64,000 nt of DNA. It comes from Bedellia somnulentella. Its lineage: Eukaryota; Arthropoda; Insecta; Lepidoptera; Bedelliidae. The position numbers were made by a program, and so were the translations under genes. The number at the start of each line of letters is the position of its first letter. Position 1 is the first letter of the stretch. Under the pieces are notes generated by a model, which did not search any database, had not been told where the DNA came from, and saw only the letters and a list, made by a program, of their open reading frames with translations. Below are positions 29,956 to 40,829 of the stretch, piece after piece. The stretch lies in NCBI GenBank assembly GCA_963576735.1, contig OY755171.1, positions 9,362,001 through 9,426,000 on the forward strand, in the 5' to 3' direction.

Positions 29956-31086
29956 ATGGAAAAGTTAAAATTTGAATTTGTTGTGAAACAAAGTGAAGAC
30001 TCGAAGTCAAACATGTTGTGTATAACCTCAATAACGAACGCCGAAAAAAAAGTATTCACAATCCCCGATCAATTGCAGCCGATCAAACTGCATGATGTTT
30101 TAATGAAAACACAAGCTTTCTCAAGAATAAAAGCTACACTACAAAGACGGCATGAAAAAAGACAAGTTTGGATTTCATTGACACAAGACTTAAGTGAGAC
30201 ATATAAGGATGAAGATGGAAATATGCAATTTAAAGGGTATTTACTGGAGGAAGTCACACAAAAAGTACAAGAGGGAGTTTCTACAAGTGAATTGTCTGTA
30301 GAAACATTGACAAGAATCTTGGAAAAAATTTCTGAATCGAAGAAAGAAAGTAAACAATTCAATTTGAAGAGCGCATCAGAAAAGTTTGCTTTAGAAAAGT
30401 TCACAAGAAAAACAACAAGTGTTACACAGTGGATGGCCACTTTTGAAAATGAATGTGTTCGTGTAGGTATATGCGAGGACCTGCAAATAATTCAAATGTT
30501 AAAATTATTTTTAGATGATTATTGTCAGGATTGGTACAACTCTATGCTTATTAAGCATACAGTTGACTCAAAATGGTGTATTTGGAAAACAAGCTTTTGT
30601 GAGACATATGCAAGCAAGGGCTGGACACCCATAAGGTATGCTATTACATTTAAATACAGACGGGGCTCGTTACTGGAATATGCTTTAAAAAAAGAGAGGC
30701 TTTTATTAGAGGTGAATAAGTTCATAGATAAACCTACTTTAATTGATTTAATAGTAACTGGGTTACCAAACTTTGTAGCGGATAAGATTGACAGGGATAA
30801 ATTAATGAACACTGAAGATTTGTATGGTAGTATACGAGGTTTGGAATATTTAATGAATAAAAGAAATGGAATGTCACAGGGGGTAGAAATTAAGACTAAA
30901 GAAAATAAGACTAGGGAAAAAGCATGCAGGATCTGTGAAAAGGAGAAAAGAGTTACTCGGTATCATCCAGAATCTGTATGTTGGTTTAGGAACAAAGATA
31001 ACGATCGTTTTAAGAAAGAATGCATTCGTAGTGTAAATCATTCTGAATTAGAAATGAGTTTAAATGAAATAGATCCAAAAAACTAG
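29956..31086 (+). CDS. gag: gag of the 29.6-kb gypsy-like element
   Basis: 376 codons from the ATG at 29956 (context aacgATGG), only 30 bases after the LTR. The frame is also open slightly upstream without an ATG. The middle has a capsid-like helical region (VTQWMATFENECVRVGICED, then LFLDDYCQDWYNSMLI). A Cys/His cluster near the C-terminus (CRICEKEKRVTRYHPESVC) may be a variant zinc-binding motif; it is not a standard CCHC knuckle. It ends at TAG (31084-31086) directly after the heptamer A AAA AAC. Gag proteins assemble the cytoplasmic particle; identification rests on position and layout. Confidence 0.8.
   Translation: MEKLKFEFVVKQSEDSKSNMLCITSITNAEKKVFTIPDQLQPIKLHDVLMKTQAFSRIKATLQRRHEKRQVWISLTQDLSETYKDEDGNMQFKGYLLEEVTQKVQEGVSTSELSVETLTRILEKISESKKESKQFNLKSASEKFALEKFTRKTTSVTQWMATFENECVRVGICEDLQIIQMLKLFLDDYCQDWYNSMLIKHTVDSKWCIWKTSFCETYASKGWTPIRYAITFKYRRGSLLEYALKKERLLLEVNKFIDKPTLIDLIVTGLPNFVADKIDRDKLMNTEDLYGSIRGLEYLMNKRNGMSQGVEIKTKENKTREKACRICEKEKRVTRYHPESVCWFRNKDNDRFKKECIRSVNHSELEMSLNEIDPKN
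31077..31083 (+). promoter_or_regulatory. -1 ribosomal frameshift site A AAA AAC (gag-pol)
   Basis: gag codons read CCA AAA AAC TAG, so the heptamer sits in phase immediately before the stop. Slippage by one base continues straight into the pol frame, which is open across this point. Confidence 0.85.
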
Positions 31087-34000
31087 TGATTCCACCATTA
31101 ATCAAAATACAATTAAAAATAAATGATTCCATAGAGACACTGGGGGTTTATGATTCAGGATCAAATGTGAGTTTAATTAATTCAAGGTTATTTTCCTTAA
31201 AAAACTACTCTTACAACAATAACAATGATCATACAAATTTAAAAACGATTAATGGTGTAAAAAAGTCAATAGGAATTGTAAAATTAAAGATAAAAATTTT
31301 TGATATTGAACAAAATATCAATGTTTTTGTTATAGATGAACAAAACTTTGATTATGACTTTTTGATTGGATTAGATTGCATAAAATCCTTTCATCTAATT
31401 CAAAACGAAGACTTAACAATCACTCAAAAACTAAACAAAGAGACAAAACAAAATAATGATAATATTCCTGGATTTACAGGTCAAAAAATACAAAACAAAC
31501 AAATTTTTTTTTATAATGATAATTATATAGTAAACTTCAATGAAAACATAGAAGTGACAAACTTCAACATTTCAGTCAATCATTTAGATACTCAACAACA
31601 GTCACAAATAGATAAATTAATATGTAAATACAAATCACTATTTGTAAAAAATAAGTATGATGTAGGGACAGTGAAGGACTATGAAGCACATATAGATTTG
31701 AAAGTAGACACATATTGCAACAAAAGACCATATAGGTGTAATTTTCAAGATAAGAAAGAGATAGAACACCAAGTTTCAAAATTATTAGAAAAAAAATTAA
31801 TTGAAGAATCTTATAGTCCTTTTGCAGCTCCGGTGACATTAGCATATAAAAAGGAAGAAGGTAGGAAATCTCGACTATGTATTGATTTTCGGGATTTGAA
31901 TAAAATAGTAATACCTCAATCTCAACCATTTCCACTCATAGAAGATTTAATGATTAAGACACGAAATTGCAAATTATTCTCCACTTTGGACATAAATTCA
32001 GCTTTCTGGTCTATACCTTTAAGAGTAGAAGATAGGAAAAAAACAGCATTTGTCACACAGGAACACCATTTGCAATGGACCTGTCTACCATTTGGCTTAA
32101 AAACTTCTCCTGCAATTTTCCAAAGAATACTAACAAGTATTATAAGAAAACACAAATTATCTGAGTTTACAGTGAATTTCATCGATGACATTTTGGTATT
32201 TTCTAAAACATTTGAAGAACATATTGAACACTTATCCTTGCTATTGGAAGCAATTTCTAAAGAGGGCTTTAGGTTGAAATTCTCTAAATGTAACTTTGCA
32301 CAAGATTCTGTGAAATACCTAGGTCACATTATACAAAATAATACTGTCACTCCATTAAAAGATAATTTAAATTCCATTAAGGATTTTCCCATTCCTAAAA
32401 CAAAAAAAAATATTAGACAGTTTTTAGGTAAAATTAATTTTTACGGAAAATATATACCAAACATAGCAGTTTTGTTAGATCCTTTACATAATTTGTTAAG
32501 AAAAGACCAAACATTTACTTGGACAGAAAAATGTCAAGGATGTTTTGATACTGTAAAGAGACTTCTGTGCTCTAAACCTATTTTGGAAATATTTGACCCA
32601 GAATTGCCTATTTATATTTATACTGACGCCAGTATTCTGGGTATAGGAGCTATTTTAAAACAACCACAACCAAACGGAGAAGAAAAACCGTGTGCATATT
32701 TTTCAAGAAAATTAAATGATAGTCAAAAACGAAAAAAAGCTATATACCTAGAATGTTTGGCAATAAAAGAGGCAGTCAAATATTGGCAGCATTGGCTCAT
32801 AGGGAAACAAGTTAAAGTATTTTCTGACCATAAACCTCTAGAAGAACTAAATATAAAGGCAAGGACTGACGAAGAATTAGGGGATCTCACATATTATTTA
32901 TCACAATTTAATTTTGATATAATATATTGTCCGGGGAAAGATAATTTGGAAGCAGACAGTTTAAGCAGAAATCCTGTATTAGAACCACATGTGAATCAAG
33001 AGGAAATTTTAAAGGTAGTCAATTTCATTAAACTAGAAGATATTCGAAACGACCAAGACAAAAATGAACACATACAACTACAAAAAAACAAATTAATATT
33101 AAGAGATAAAATATATTTCAAGAAGATAGGAAAAAATGAAAAAATTATACTTACTGAAGAATTTTGTAAAAAAATTATAAAAAATATACATTATTCATAC
33201 TGCCACATAGGATTAAAACAAATAGAAACTAAAATAAGACCATACTATACATCAAGAAATTTATTGCAAAATATTAAAATGGTTTGTAACAATTGTGAGA
33301 TATGCATAAAAAATAAATCTAGAACTAAATTCAATTATGGATTGATGTCCCATTTGGGTCCCGCTACGTACCCTTTCGAAATTGTCTCTATAGATACCAT
33401 AGGTGGCTTTGGTGGCTCTCGCTCTACAAAGAAATACCTACACCTTTTGGTAGACCACTTCACCAGATTTGCTTACATTTTGACATCAAAAACACAACAT
33501 TCAGATGATTTTATAAAGCTCGTTAAAAAAGTTTGTTCTGATAACAAAATTGGAATAATTTTATCTGATCAATACCCAGGTATAAACTCAAAAGAATTCA
33601 AGAGTTTTTTAAAACAAAATAATATCCCTATTATATTCACGGCAGTTAATTCACCTTTTTCGAACGGACTAAATGAACGGTTAAATCAGACTATAGTTAA
33701 CAAAATTAGATGCAAACTTAACGAAAAAGATAATAAGAAAGCATGGACAACGGTCGCTCATGAGTGTATTAAATGTTATAACGAAACGGAACATACTGTG
33801 ACTGGATTTTCCCCGGTTTATTTAATGGAAGGGAAAGCTGTTGATATCTTACCAGTAGAATTAAAAGAACAAAAAACTTCAAATGGTTTATTAGAAGATA
33901 GAAAGATAGCTTTACAAAGAAGTATAAAATCACACAATTATAATAAAAAACTTTTTGACAAAAACAGAAAGGAAATTATATTAAAAGAAGGAGATTCCGT

Positions 34001-34172
34001 ATATGTAGAGAATGGTAATAGATTAAATAGAAAGAAATTAGATGACTTAAAGATTGAACCCTACAAAATTTTAGAAAAACTGTCAGATTCAATATATAGG
34101 ATAAGTACGGGATACAAAAAGCTTGAATCAAACTTATTTCACATCACCAAACTTATACCAGTAATGGCCTAG
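31084..34172 (+). CDS. pol: pol polyprotein of the 29.6-kb gypsy-like element
   Basis: About 1029 codons in the -1 phase to gag, with no plausible ATG at the start, consistent with frameshift expression. The protease has a DSG active site (VYDSGSNVSLI). RT motifs: SRLCIDFRDLNKI, FSTLDINSAFWSI, LPFGLKTSPAIFQ, and FIDDILVFS as the catalytic box. RNase H: YTDASILGIGAIL and SDHKPLEEL. Integrase: HHCC-type finger (HIGLKQIETKIRPYY, then CNNCEIC) and a DDE core (VSIDTIGGFGGS, SDQYPG, FSNGLNERLNQT). The C-terminus has a GPY/F-like tail (KIEPYKILEKL). All expected catalytic residues are visible and there is no premature stop. Confidence 0.92.
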
Positions 34173-34186
34173 AGAAGGGGGGGAGA

Positions 34187-34555
34187 TGTAAATGAAGACC
34201 TTAATTTGCTCTTCATTACATTTAAGTTACATGCATTGTTCATCTTTGACATTTTGTCAAAGAGTTATTTTTAGTGGTGGCAGCACTTGTTTCTATATGG
34301 CATCACTCACGCTAGTTTGATTTAATGAAAATAGCTGAATGTTAAATAAATGAAATATCAGTAAAATACTATAATTGAAGCAATAGCTTTTAACGTTGTT
34401 TCTTTTTTTTACAGGTAAGTTAATGGTATTTTTAATGTTTAGTTTGATGTAGGTTCTAGATTAAGTAAGAAATGTATTTTATAACATAAAATAAATCTTT
34501 TTTTTTACAGAGCAACAACGTGGTTTTTGTTTCATTAAATAACAAACTTATTACA
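34187..34555 (+). repeat. 3' LTR of the 29.6-kb gypsy-like element
   Basis: 369 bp. Two differences from the left LTR were noted: a/g in 'aaaat[a/g]gctgaatg', and taacgttgttt in place of taatgttgttt. The second would weaken self-priming by one pair in a daughter using this copy. Confidence 0.93.
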
Positions 34556-34659
34556 TGTATATTATTTTGTATGATTAATATTTATATTGTTATTCAAATT
34601 AAATAAGTTAGTTTTAAGTAAGCTTAATAGATTATTATGTTTTTTTGGCCTTGTTTTGT

Positions 34660-34825
34660 GCATCTACCCAAATAATTAATTTATCGATCTCACCTTCCAA
34701 AGGTTGTCTGGAAGGCTTTTAGCGATAAGACCGCAAATCGTACCTCACTGTAAACTGTTTGATCATATTGTTATTTTTGTAAATTTGTGTTTGATGTGCA
34801 ATAAAGAGTTATTCTATTCTAGACT
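34660..34825 (+). repeat. LINE 3' tail fragment
   Basis: 'ttccaaaggttgtctggaag', then 'gcgataagaccgcaaatcgt' and 'tgatgtgcaataaagagtta' resemble the 3' end of an insect LINE commonly scattered in lepidopteran genomes. No coding part is present. Confidence 0.5.
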
Positions 34826-35073
34826 TGTTGGATAAAAACATTTCAAGTCAGTTTGATTTATGATAATTGTGACATCCTATCGAAAAATCCTTATATGTAT
34901 CATTTAGTGAGGGCGATAAATATAACTGTTTATTTTAAGGCGCCGTTGGTTCAGCGAAAAATATCATCTCAGGGGGTGCGGCCCCCGCGGGCGCGGGGAA
35001 GCGCCCCTGCGCGCCGATCGAGCGGCCGTCTCCCCGACGCGACGCCGCGTGCGCGCGGTTTAAAAACATACAG
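34826..35073. other. Unassigned stretch with a GC-rich island
   Basis: About 34970-35062 is strongly GC-rich ('gggtgcggcccccgcgggcg' and onward) against AT-rich surroundings. No frame with family features was recognised. Confidence 0.5.
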
Positions 35074-35245
35074 TAGGGTAAGCAATACAGTTATTGTCAA
35101 CTCGACAGTTTTAGCCACTCGCAAATATTTTCTATGGTATGGGTTCGGACATTTGTTTATGATTATTTACAATTTTTTTCTAAAATATTTACGAGTGGTT
35201 ATTATTATAACAGTCAGGGTGACGAAAACTGTATCGCTTACCCTA
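35074..35245. mobile_element. MITE-like element
   Basis: Ends tagggtaagcaatacagtt (35074 onward) and aactgtatcgcttacccta (ending 35245) are inverted repeats with one mismatch. Inner similarity continues (gccactcg / cgagtggt). The outer TA could be the target duplication. It has no coding capacity. Confidence 0.5.
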
Positions 35246-35395
35246 GGTTATCAATTTCAAAAGTAGTTTCTACCATGGCCGTTTACAATATAAAATGTAA
35301 TGATACGATAGATTTGTCTACCCCTGTCAGTTTATACAAAATTATTACAGTGATAATTTCATAACTTTTGCCGTGTCGTGTCGGCTTAGAATAAC

Positions 35396-35624
35396 TGTAG
35401 GGTGTAGAACCTTACACTTAATTAATGCTAATAAATGATAGAATTCTTGATATGATAATTACGTATATTTAGTTACTCTGCTTATGCTAGTATGATAAAT
35501 GATAAGTGAGAGTGCGCGGGTTGCTGTCTTAACGCAAACTGATATTAATGGCGTAATTTACATAAAACACACATTTATATGTAAAACTGCTGACAATGCA
35601 ATGTCGGTTCTACTGAACCGTACA
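35396..35624 (-). repeat. 3' LTR of the BEL element
   Basis: 229 bp. It is 25 bp longer than its partner because of 'gggtgtagaaccttacactt' and adjoining bases near its outer end. Confidence 0.75.
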
Positions 35625-36125
35625 TACTCCCGGGGGAATTTATAAAAAAATCTATAATACTATCGTATGGTTAGTAATGATGGAATGATACATGGATGAA
35701 GCATACAATCGATATGTTAGTAAAATAACCTAAGCTTGCTTTTTATTAAAATTATAGACTGAATCATCAAAAAATATTTAACCACTAAAATCATTAATTC
35801 TATTCATATCACTTTTCTGTTTTGGAAATGGAGAAGTACTCCTTTCCATTGTCTTATTGGATTTTATTTTCGAATACATCACTTGACTACGTTTTTGATC
35901 GCACTGAACACTTTCACTAATGTTATTAACGTCACTTTTATCACGACTAGGCGTTTCTGTAATGATAGACTGAAGAGGGGCCAGTGGTAATGGTCTGTTA
36001 CTCGTTGTATTTTCGGTGACGGGAATGTGTATGGAGGTGGGGGCCGTGGCTGATTGGACCGCCCCTCATCAGCAGAGAAGTCTCATCATTGCCCAGTGAA
36101 GGGAGTCGATTTCCGCCCATCTAGC
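35625..36125 (-). other. 3' internal remnant of the BEL element
   Basis: The minus strand first continues the gag frame for a few codons (WAEIDSLHWAMMRLLC, then stop). It then has an open stretch containing PLAPLQSIITETPSRDKSD of unknown origin. The junction between the two probably marks the internal deletion. Confidence 0.5.
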
Positions 36126-36237
36126 TGACAAATAAAAGACGTGTGTTTCCTTCAATCATATATTATAGACTAAAATCCTAAACTACCTTAACATATAAAT
36201 ATAAATCTAACTCTGACAACTACTAACGTACATTACA
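36126..36237 (-). repeat. 3' LTR of the mag-like element
   Basis: 112 bp, identical to 40718-40829. Confidence 0.93.
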
Positions 36238-36418
36238 CCTCCACCCTTATTTACAAATACAACATGTTCACATGAACTTATTAACCTAAATAAAAACCTA
36301 ATAAAAAGAAAAGAATAATTACAAACTAAAACAAAACAACTTAAATGACAAATTATATTTACAAAGAAAATAATAATTACAAACTAAAACAAAACAACTT
36401 ATGTACAACAAATAATAT

Positions 36419-39400
36419 TTACACCTGAGCAGTATTGCTAAAACCATAACGATCAGGTGCTTTACGTTGCCGTAACGGGTAACGACGTACATCCTGACTA
36501 GTATTTGTTTCCGAGTCAATCGGCACACTGGGCACACACATAGGATTTGGAGTCAAATCGACGATAGCGGTTTCGTTAGGTTCTGTGTTTGTTGCAGACG
36601 AATCCCTTACTCTACTCTCTTCCGAGATAATTAATCTATTTTCCCTCTCCGCACCACTGGTTATAGGAAAACTTAAAGGAATTTGTGATAAATGTGATGA
36701 CTGATTGACTAATTTATCACTTACAATAGAATTTGACTTAGGAACCCTTTCTCTTAATTGATCGATGTGCCGATGGATTTCCGTTCCCAAAGTAGTTGTC
36801 ACGCTATAATCCGTACTACCTAGCTGTTTACTAATAGTACCTGCCGACCATTTGTCTGAACCCCTATAGTCACGATACCACACCGCGTCCCCCGGCTCCA
36901 GTGCACGGTGCGCGCCCCCCGCATCCGCCTCCATGCGAGCCTGCCGCGACCTAACTCGCGCTTCGCGCTCAGGTTTAATGTTATCTAACCGCATACGCAG
37001 CTTGCGACCTAATAAAATTTTAGCAGGACTTTCACCGGTTGTGGTATGCTCCGTATTTCTATAAGCTAACAAAAACCTACATAATGCCGTATGTATATCC
37101 ATATTTTGTTTCACCCCCTTCTGAATGGCCCGTTTACACTGTTTAACAGCGTTTTCTGCAGCCCCGTTAGAAGCTGGGTGGTAAGGCGCCGAAAAAATAT
37201 GCTCTATGCCGTTATGTTTTAAAAAATTACGTAATTCTGAACTGGAAAAGGGAGGCCCGTTGTCACTAACAACTTGCTTAGGTAAACCAAACTTAGCCCA
37301 GATATCTCTTAAAACTGCTATCACTGCTAATGCGGTTGTCCTTTTCATTTCAACCGCTTCGATCCACTTTGAACATGAATCTATCATAACTAAAAAACTC
37401 TTACCGTAGATAGGTCCCAGAAAATCGAGATGTAAACGTGACCAGGGCCGGGACGGCCACGGCCAGGACTGCGGCGCGTGTCCCGGCGGCACGTCCGCCA
37501 CGACGGCGCACACCTCGCACTCGCGGCACGCCGCCTCCACCGCTTCGTCTACACCGGGCCACCACACGTAACTCCGCGCTAGACATTTAGTTTTAACTAT
37601 TCCCATATGTGGGTCATGTAACTCTAATAACACCTTTGCTCTACATGAAGATGGAATGACTACCCGGTGACCCCACATTATGCAACCTAACTCTACGTAT
37701 AACTCGTTCTTTCTATTGAAATATGGTTTTAATTCTTTAATATCTACATCTGTCGGCCATCCGTCCGATATGTAGCTTAAGACCCGGCTCAAAATGGGAT
37801 CGTTCTGAGTATCTTTCTTGAGTTTTGAATAGTCTAGTAACATGGCATCGGTCGCAAAATGTAAATATGTTTGTTCTGGTAAATTATTCTCCTCCCGAAT
37901 TCCCTCATCCTTTTGCGACTTAATTAAACGAGATAAGACATCAGCCGTGTTCTTATCCGTTTTAACATACTCTATATTAAAATTATATGCTGATAATTTA
38001 ATAGCCCATCGTTGTAACCGACTCGCTGCCGTCGCTGGTACCCCTATATTTGAACCAAAAATACTGACAAGAGGCTTATGATCAGTACGTAGAACAAAGC
38101 GCCTGCCATATAGGTATTGGTGAAATTTTTCAACCGCAAACACTATAGCTAATGCTTCTTTATGAATTTGGCTATAGTGTATTTCATGTGCATTAAGTGA
38201 TCGCGACGCATATGCTATCACGCGCTCCGAACCTGCGCTCTGGCCACTATCGGCGCGCTGCGCCAACACCGCGCCCAGCCCCCGGGAGCTCGCGTCCACT
38301 GTCAGCACTGTCTCCTGACTCATATCAAAATGTGCTAATGTCTTAGTACCGCATAAAAACTTTTTGACTGACTCGAAAGCTGAATTTTGATTTACTCCCC
38401 AAGTCCAAGGAGTTCCTTTTTTTAAAAGGTTGTATAAAGGTGATAATGTAGAACTTAAATTTTTTATGAATTTCCCATAGAAATTAACCATTCCTAAAAA
38501 TGATTTAAGTTCCGACACATTCCTAGGGTGGGGCATATCAACCATTGCCCTTATTTTCTCCGGGTCTACCCGGATACCGTTTGCGTTTATTATAAATCCT
38601 AAATATTTAACTTCTCTCTGTAAAAATTCGCATTTACTTTTTTTAACTTTAAGCCCGTTTTTACCTAATATATCCAAAACTGCGTTAATAGATTTTAAAT
38701 GACTATCCCAGTCCTTATTCATTACCAATATATCGTCATAAAAGACCAGTACATTTGGCAACTTTGCAAACATGTCAACCATCAACTTTTGAAATATTCC
38801 CGGGCTCGACGACAAACCGTACACTAATCTATTATATTTAAAAAGCCCTTTATGCGTATTTATCACAGTATATTGCCTTGAATCCTCGTCTAATTCACAC
38901 TGATTGTATGCTTGTGAGAGATCTATCTTTGTATACCATTGATTACCACTCATATTGCTAAATAAGTCTTCTATCTTTGGGACCGGAAACCTATCCATCG
39001 ATAATACTTTATTAAGGGTTACCTTGTAATCCGCACATATCCTAAGTCCCCCGTCTGCTCTGTTTACCACTACGAGCGGAGTGGCCCAGTCGGAATGGGT
39101 AACAGGTTCGATAACGCCCGCGCGCAGCATCGCGTCGAGCTCCGCATCCACCCGCTCACGCAACGCGTAAGGCAGCGGTCGCGCCCGGAAAAAAATAGGA
39201 TTCGCGCCCTCGCGCACCTTTAGCTTGGCTCGACCTCCCGTGTATTTACCCAGTGTTCCGTCAAACAGCGATTCATGCCTGGAAATTACATCGTTTATAA
39301 TCTTTATGTGTTCTGCACTACACTCTGGCATATGATTTAATTCTAATTTGGCACTCGGCACATATACCGGAATATTTAATTCAGCTAACCACTGCCGACC

Positions 39401-40657
39401 CAACAAACTAGTAGTGCCTCTGTCTATGACATACAAATCTAACTGTTTACTGACTCCATTATAATAAACAATGACTTCTAAATAGCCTAAAGGTTTTATG
39501 GTCGACCCATCATACAATTTTAAAGTTAACTTACAGGGTTTTATTGGTAATTGATTAAATAATTCATCGTACACTTTTTTACTAACACAAGATAATGCTG
39601 ATCCGGTGTCAACCTCCATATTCAACAAACAATTGTTAACTTTAATAGTTATACTAACCGGTTTATATTTCCCTAATGACATTTGATACAAACGCTCTTC
39701 TTGTTCCGATTCCGAAGTGATTGCGTCATCGTGATCATTCATCAAGTTCAACTTGGTTCGCTCTCTGCTGTGCACTACCGATTGCGCATGCGCTGTTCCG
39801 CGCCCCCCGCGTCTCTCGGCCCGCCAACGATTGTTGGTCGCTGCGCCGCCGCCGCCGCTTCCACCGCCACCGGCACTCACCGCGCCGTTTCCCGCTACCT
39901 GCCCGCGATGTATTAATTGGCTTCTCATTTTACCCGCCGATTCTTGAGTCCTCCTGGCATGATTGAATTTCCGTGAACACATTTTTCTAAGATGGCCTAC
40001 TTCTTTGCACGCGTAACACATATAGTTTTTATATACACAGTCATGTCTATTATGTTTGGTATCACCACATCGTGAACACTCATTTAAATTTAGTACGTTT
40101 AACCGTTCCGTATATTTTGACTGATTGTCCGAGTAATCCACCACTACACTATTTGCATCCCGTTCTGCAGCCTCTAAAGATAGCGCCAATGCAACCGCTC
40201 TGCTGTACGTGAGCTCATTCTCCGCAAACAATTTTTGCCTAATGGCGTCACTTTTTAACCCGCAAACAAGCTGGTCCCGCATATTTTCATTTAGAGCCTC
40301 CTTAAACGCACAATATTTTGACATTTTCCTTAAACATGTCACATAGTTGGTGATGGATTCGTCACTAAGTTGACGTCGTTGCCGGAATTTATATCTCTCT
40401 GCCAACTCCGATGGTTGTGGTTGAAGATGGGTGGCCAACAACTTCACTGCATCCTGGTATGATAAGCTAGCTGGCTTAATAGGGCTAGCCAATGTTACCA
40501 ACAGTTCATACGCGTCTTCACCCATAACGGATATTAACGTCGGTAATTTGAAACTATCCTCCACTTTGTTGACGAGAAAATGCATTTCCAGCCGTTCCAC
40601 ATAGCTGCTCCAGCTACTCGACCCAATCACAAACTCACGCATTTGTCCCACCGACAT
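36419..40657 (-). CDS. gag-pol: gag-pol fusion polyprotein of the mag-like element
   Basis: 1412 codons in one uninterrupted frame from the ATG at 40657, 60 bases after the LTR. Gag region about residues 1-330, with a capsid-like part (RYKFRQRRQLSDESITNYV) and two zinc knuckles (CSRCGDTKHNRHDC and CYACKEVGHLRKMC). Then protease (VDTGSALSCVS), RT (LRICADYKVTLNKVL, YTKIDLSQAYNQ, VFYDDILVMN), RNase H (TVDASSRGLGAVLA, RTDHKPLVSIF), integrase finger (HDPHMGIVKTKCLARSYVWW, CRECEVC) and DDE core (HLDFLGP, SDNGPPF, YHPASNGAAENAVKQ). Gag and Pol are fused, so no frameshift is needed. Base composition is patchy: several GC-rich islands lie in an otherwise balanced frame. All catalytic boxes appear intact, so it may be autonomous. 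Confidence 0.93.
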   Translation of the reverse strand: MSVGQMREFVIGSSSWSSYVERLEMHFLVNKVEDSFKLPTLISVMGEDAYELLVTLASPIKPASLSYQDAVKLLATHLQPQPSELAERYKFRQRRQLSDESITNYVTCLRKMSKYCAFKEALNENMRDQLVCGLKSDAIRQKLFAENELTYSRAVALALSLEAAERDANSVVVDYSDNQSKYTERLNVLNLNECSRCGDTKHNRHDCVYKNYMCYACKEVGHLRKMCSRKFNHARRTQESAGKMRSQLIHRGQVAGNGAVSAGGGGSGGGGAATNNRWRAERRGGRGTAHAQSVVHSRERTKLNLMNDHDDAITSESEQEERLYQMSLGKYKPVSITIKVNNCLLNMEVDTGSALSCVSKKVYDELFNQLPIKPCKLTLKLYDGSTIKPLGYLEVIVYYNGVSKQLDLYVIDRGTTSLLGRQWLAELNIPVYVPSAKLELNHMPECSAEHIKIINDVISRHESLFDGTLGKYTGGRAKLKVREGANPIFFRARPLPYALRERVDAELDAMLRAGVIEPVTHSDWATPLVVVNRADGGLRICADYKVTLNKVLSMDRFPVPKIEDLFSNMSGNQWYTKIDLSQAYNQCELDEDSRQYTVINTHKGLFKYNRLVYGLSSSPGIFQKLMVDMFAKLPNVLVFYDDILVMNKDWDSHLKSINAVLDILGKNGLKVKKSKCEFLQREVKYLGFIINANGIRVDPEKIRAMVDMPHPRNVSELKSFLGMVNFYGKFIKNLSSTLSPLYNLLKKGTPWTWGVNQNSAFESVKKFLCGTKTLAHFDMSQETVLTVDASSRGLGAVLAQRADSGQSAGSERVIAYASRSLNAHEIHYSQIHKEALAIVFAVEKFHQYLYGRRFVLRTDHKPLVSIFGSNIGVPATAASRLQRWAIKLSAYNFNIEYVKTDKNTADVLSRLIKSQKDEGIREENNLPEQTYLHFATDAMLLDYSKLKKDTQNDPILSRVLSYISDGWPTDVDIKELKPYFNRKNELYVELGCIMWGHRVVIPSSCRAKVLLELHDPHMGIVKTKCLARSYVWWPGVDEAVEAACRECEVCAVVADVPPGHAPQSWPWPSRPWSRLHLDFLGPIYGKSFLVMIDSCSKWIEAVEMKRTTALAVIAVLRDIWAKFGLPKQVVSDNGPPFSSSELRNFLKHNGIEHIFSAPYHPASNGAAENAVKQCKRAIQKGVKQNMDIHTALCRFLLAYRNTEHTTTGESPAKILLGRKLRMRLDNIKPEREARVRSRQARMEADAGGAHRALEPGDAVWYRDYRGSDKWSAGTISKQLGSTDYSVTTTLGTEIHRHIDQLRERVPKSNSIVSDKLVNQSSHLSQIPLSFPITSGAERENRLIISEESRVRDSSATNTEPNETAIVDLTPNPMCVPSVPIDSETNTSQDVRRYPLRQRKAPDRYGFSNTAQV

Positions 40658-40717
40658 TGTGACACTGTATTTTACAACTTCACTAGTTTAAAGTTATAAT
40701 TTATACTCGTTCGCCAC

Positions 40718-40829
40718 TGACAAATAAAAGACGTGTGTTTCCTTCAATCATATATTATAGACTAAAATCCTAAACTACCTTAACATATAAATATAAATCT
40801 AACTCTGACAACTACTAACGTACATTACA
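40718..40829 (-). repeat. 5' LTR of the mag-like element
   Basis: 112 bp, identical to 36126-36237. Adjacent duplication ctagc at 40830-40834. Confidence 0.93.

Larger units (their letters stand above)
29557..34555 (+). mobile_element. Complete 5-kb Ty3/gypsy-like element with self-priming signature
   Basis: 4999 bp. The LTRs are 369 bp each (29557-29925 and 34187-34555), TG...CA, differ at two sites, and are flanked by duplicated tgta. The polypurine tract agaagggggggaga abuts the right LTR. gag and pol are open and joined by a -1 heptamer. No tRNA-type TGG primer site follows the LTR. Instead the first 11 bases are complementary to the element's own LTR. There is no env. The clade is not assigned. 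Confidence 0.93.
36126..40829 (-). mobile_element. mag-like Ty3/gypsy element, intact
   Basis: 4704 bp with 112-bp LTRs (36126-36237 and 40718-40829) that match base for base, flanked by duplicated ctagc. It carries a single gag-pol frame. The PBS TGGCGAACGAG follows the 5' LTR, one base in, and the polypurine tract AAGGGTGGAGG precedes the 3' LTR. Very short LTRs and one fused ORF fit the mag lineage. It is inserted in the BEL gag. Confidence 0.92.

Noticed and set aside
39683..39966. Plus-strand frames opposite the mag-like gag
   Set aside because: They are antisense to a GC-rich stretch of an intact 1412-codon frame that has clear domains.
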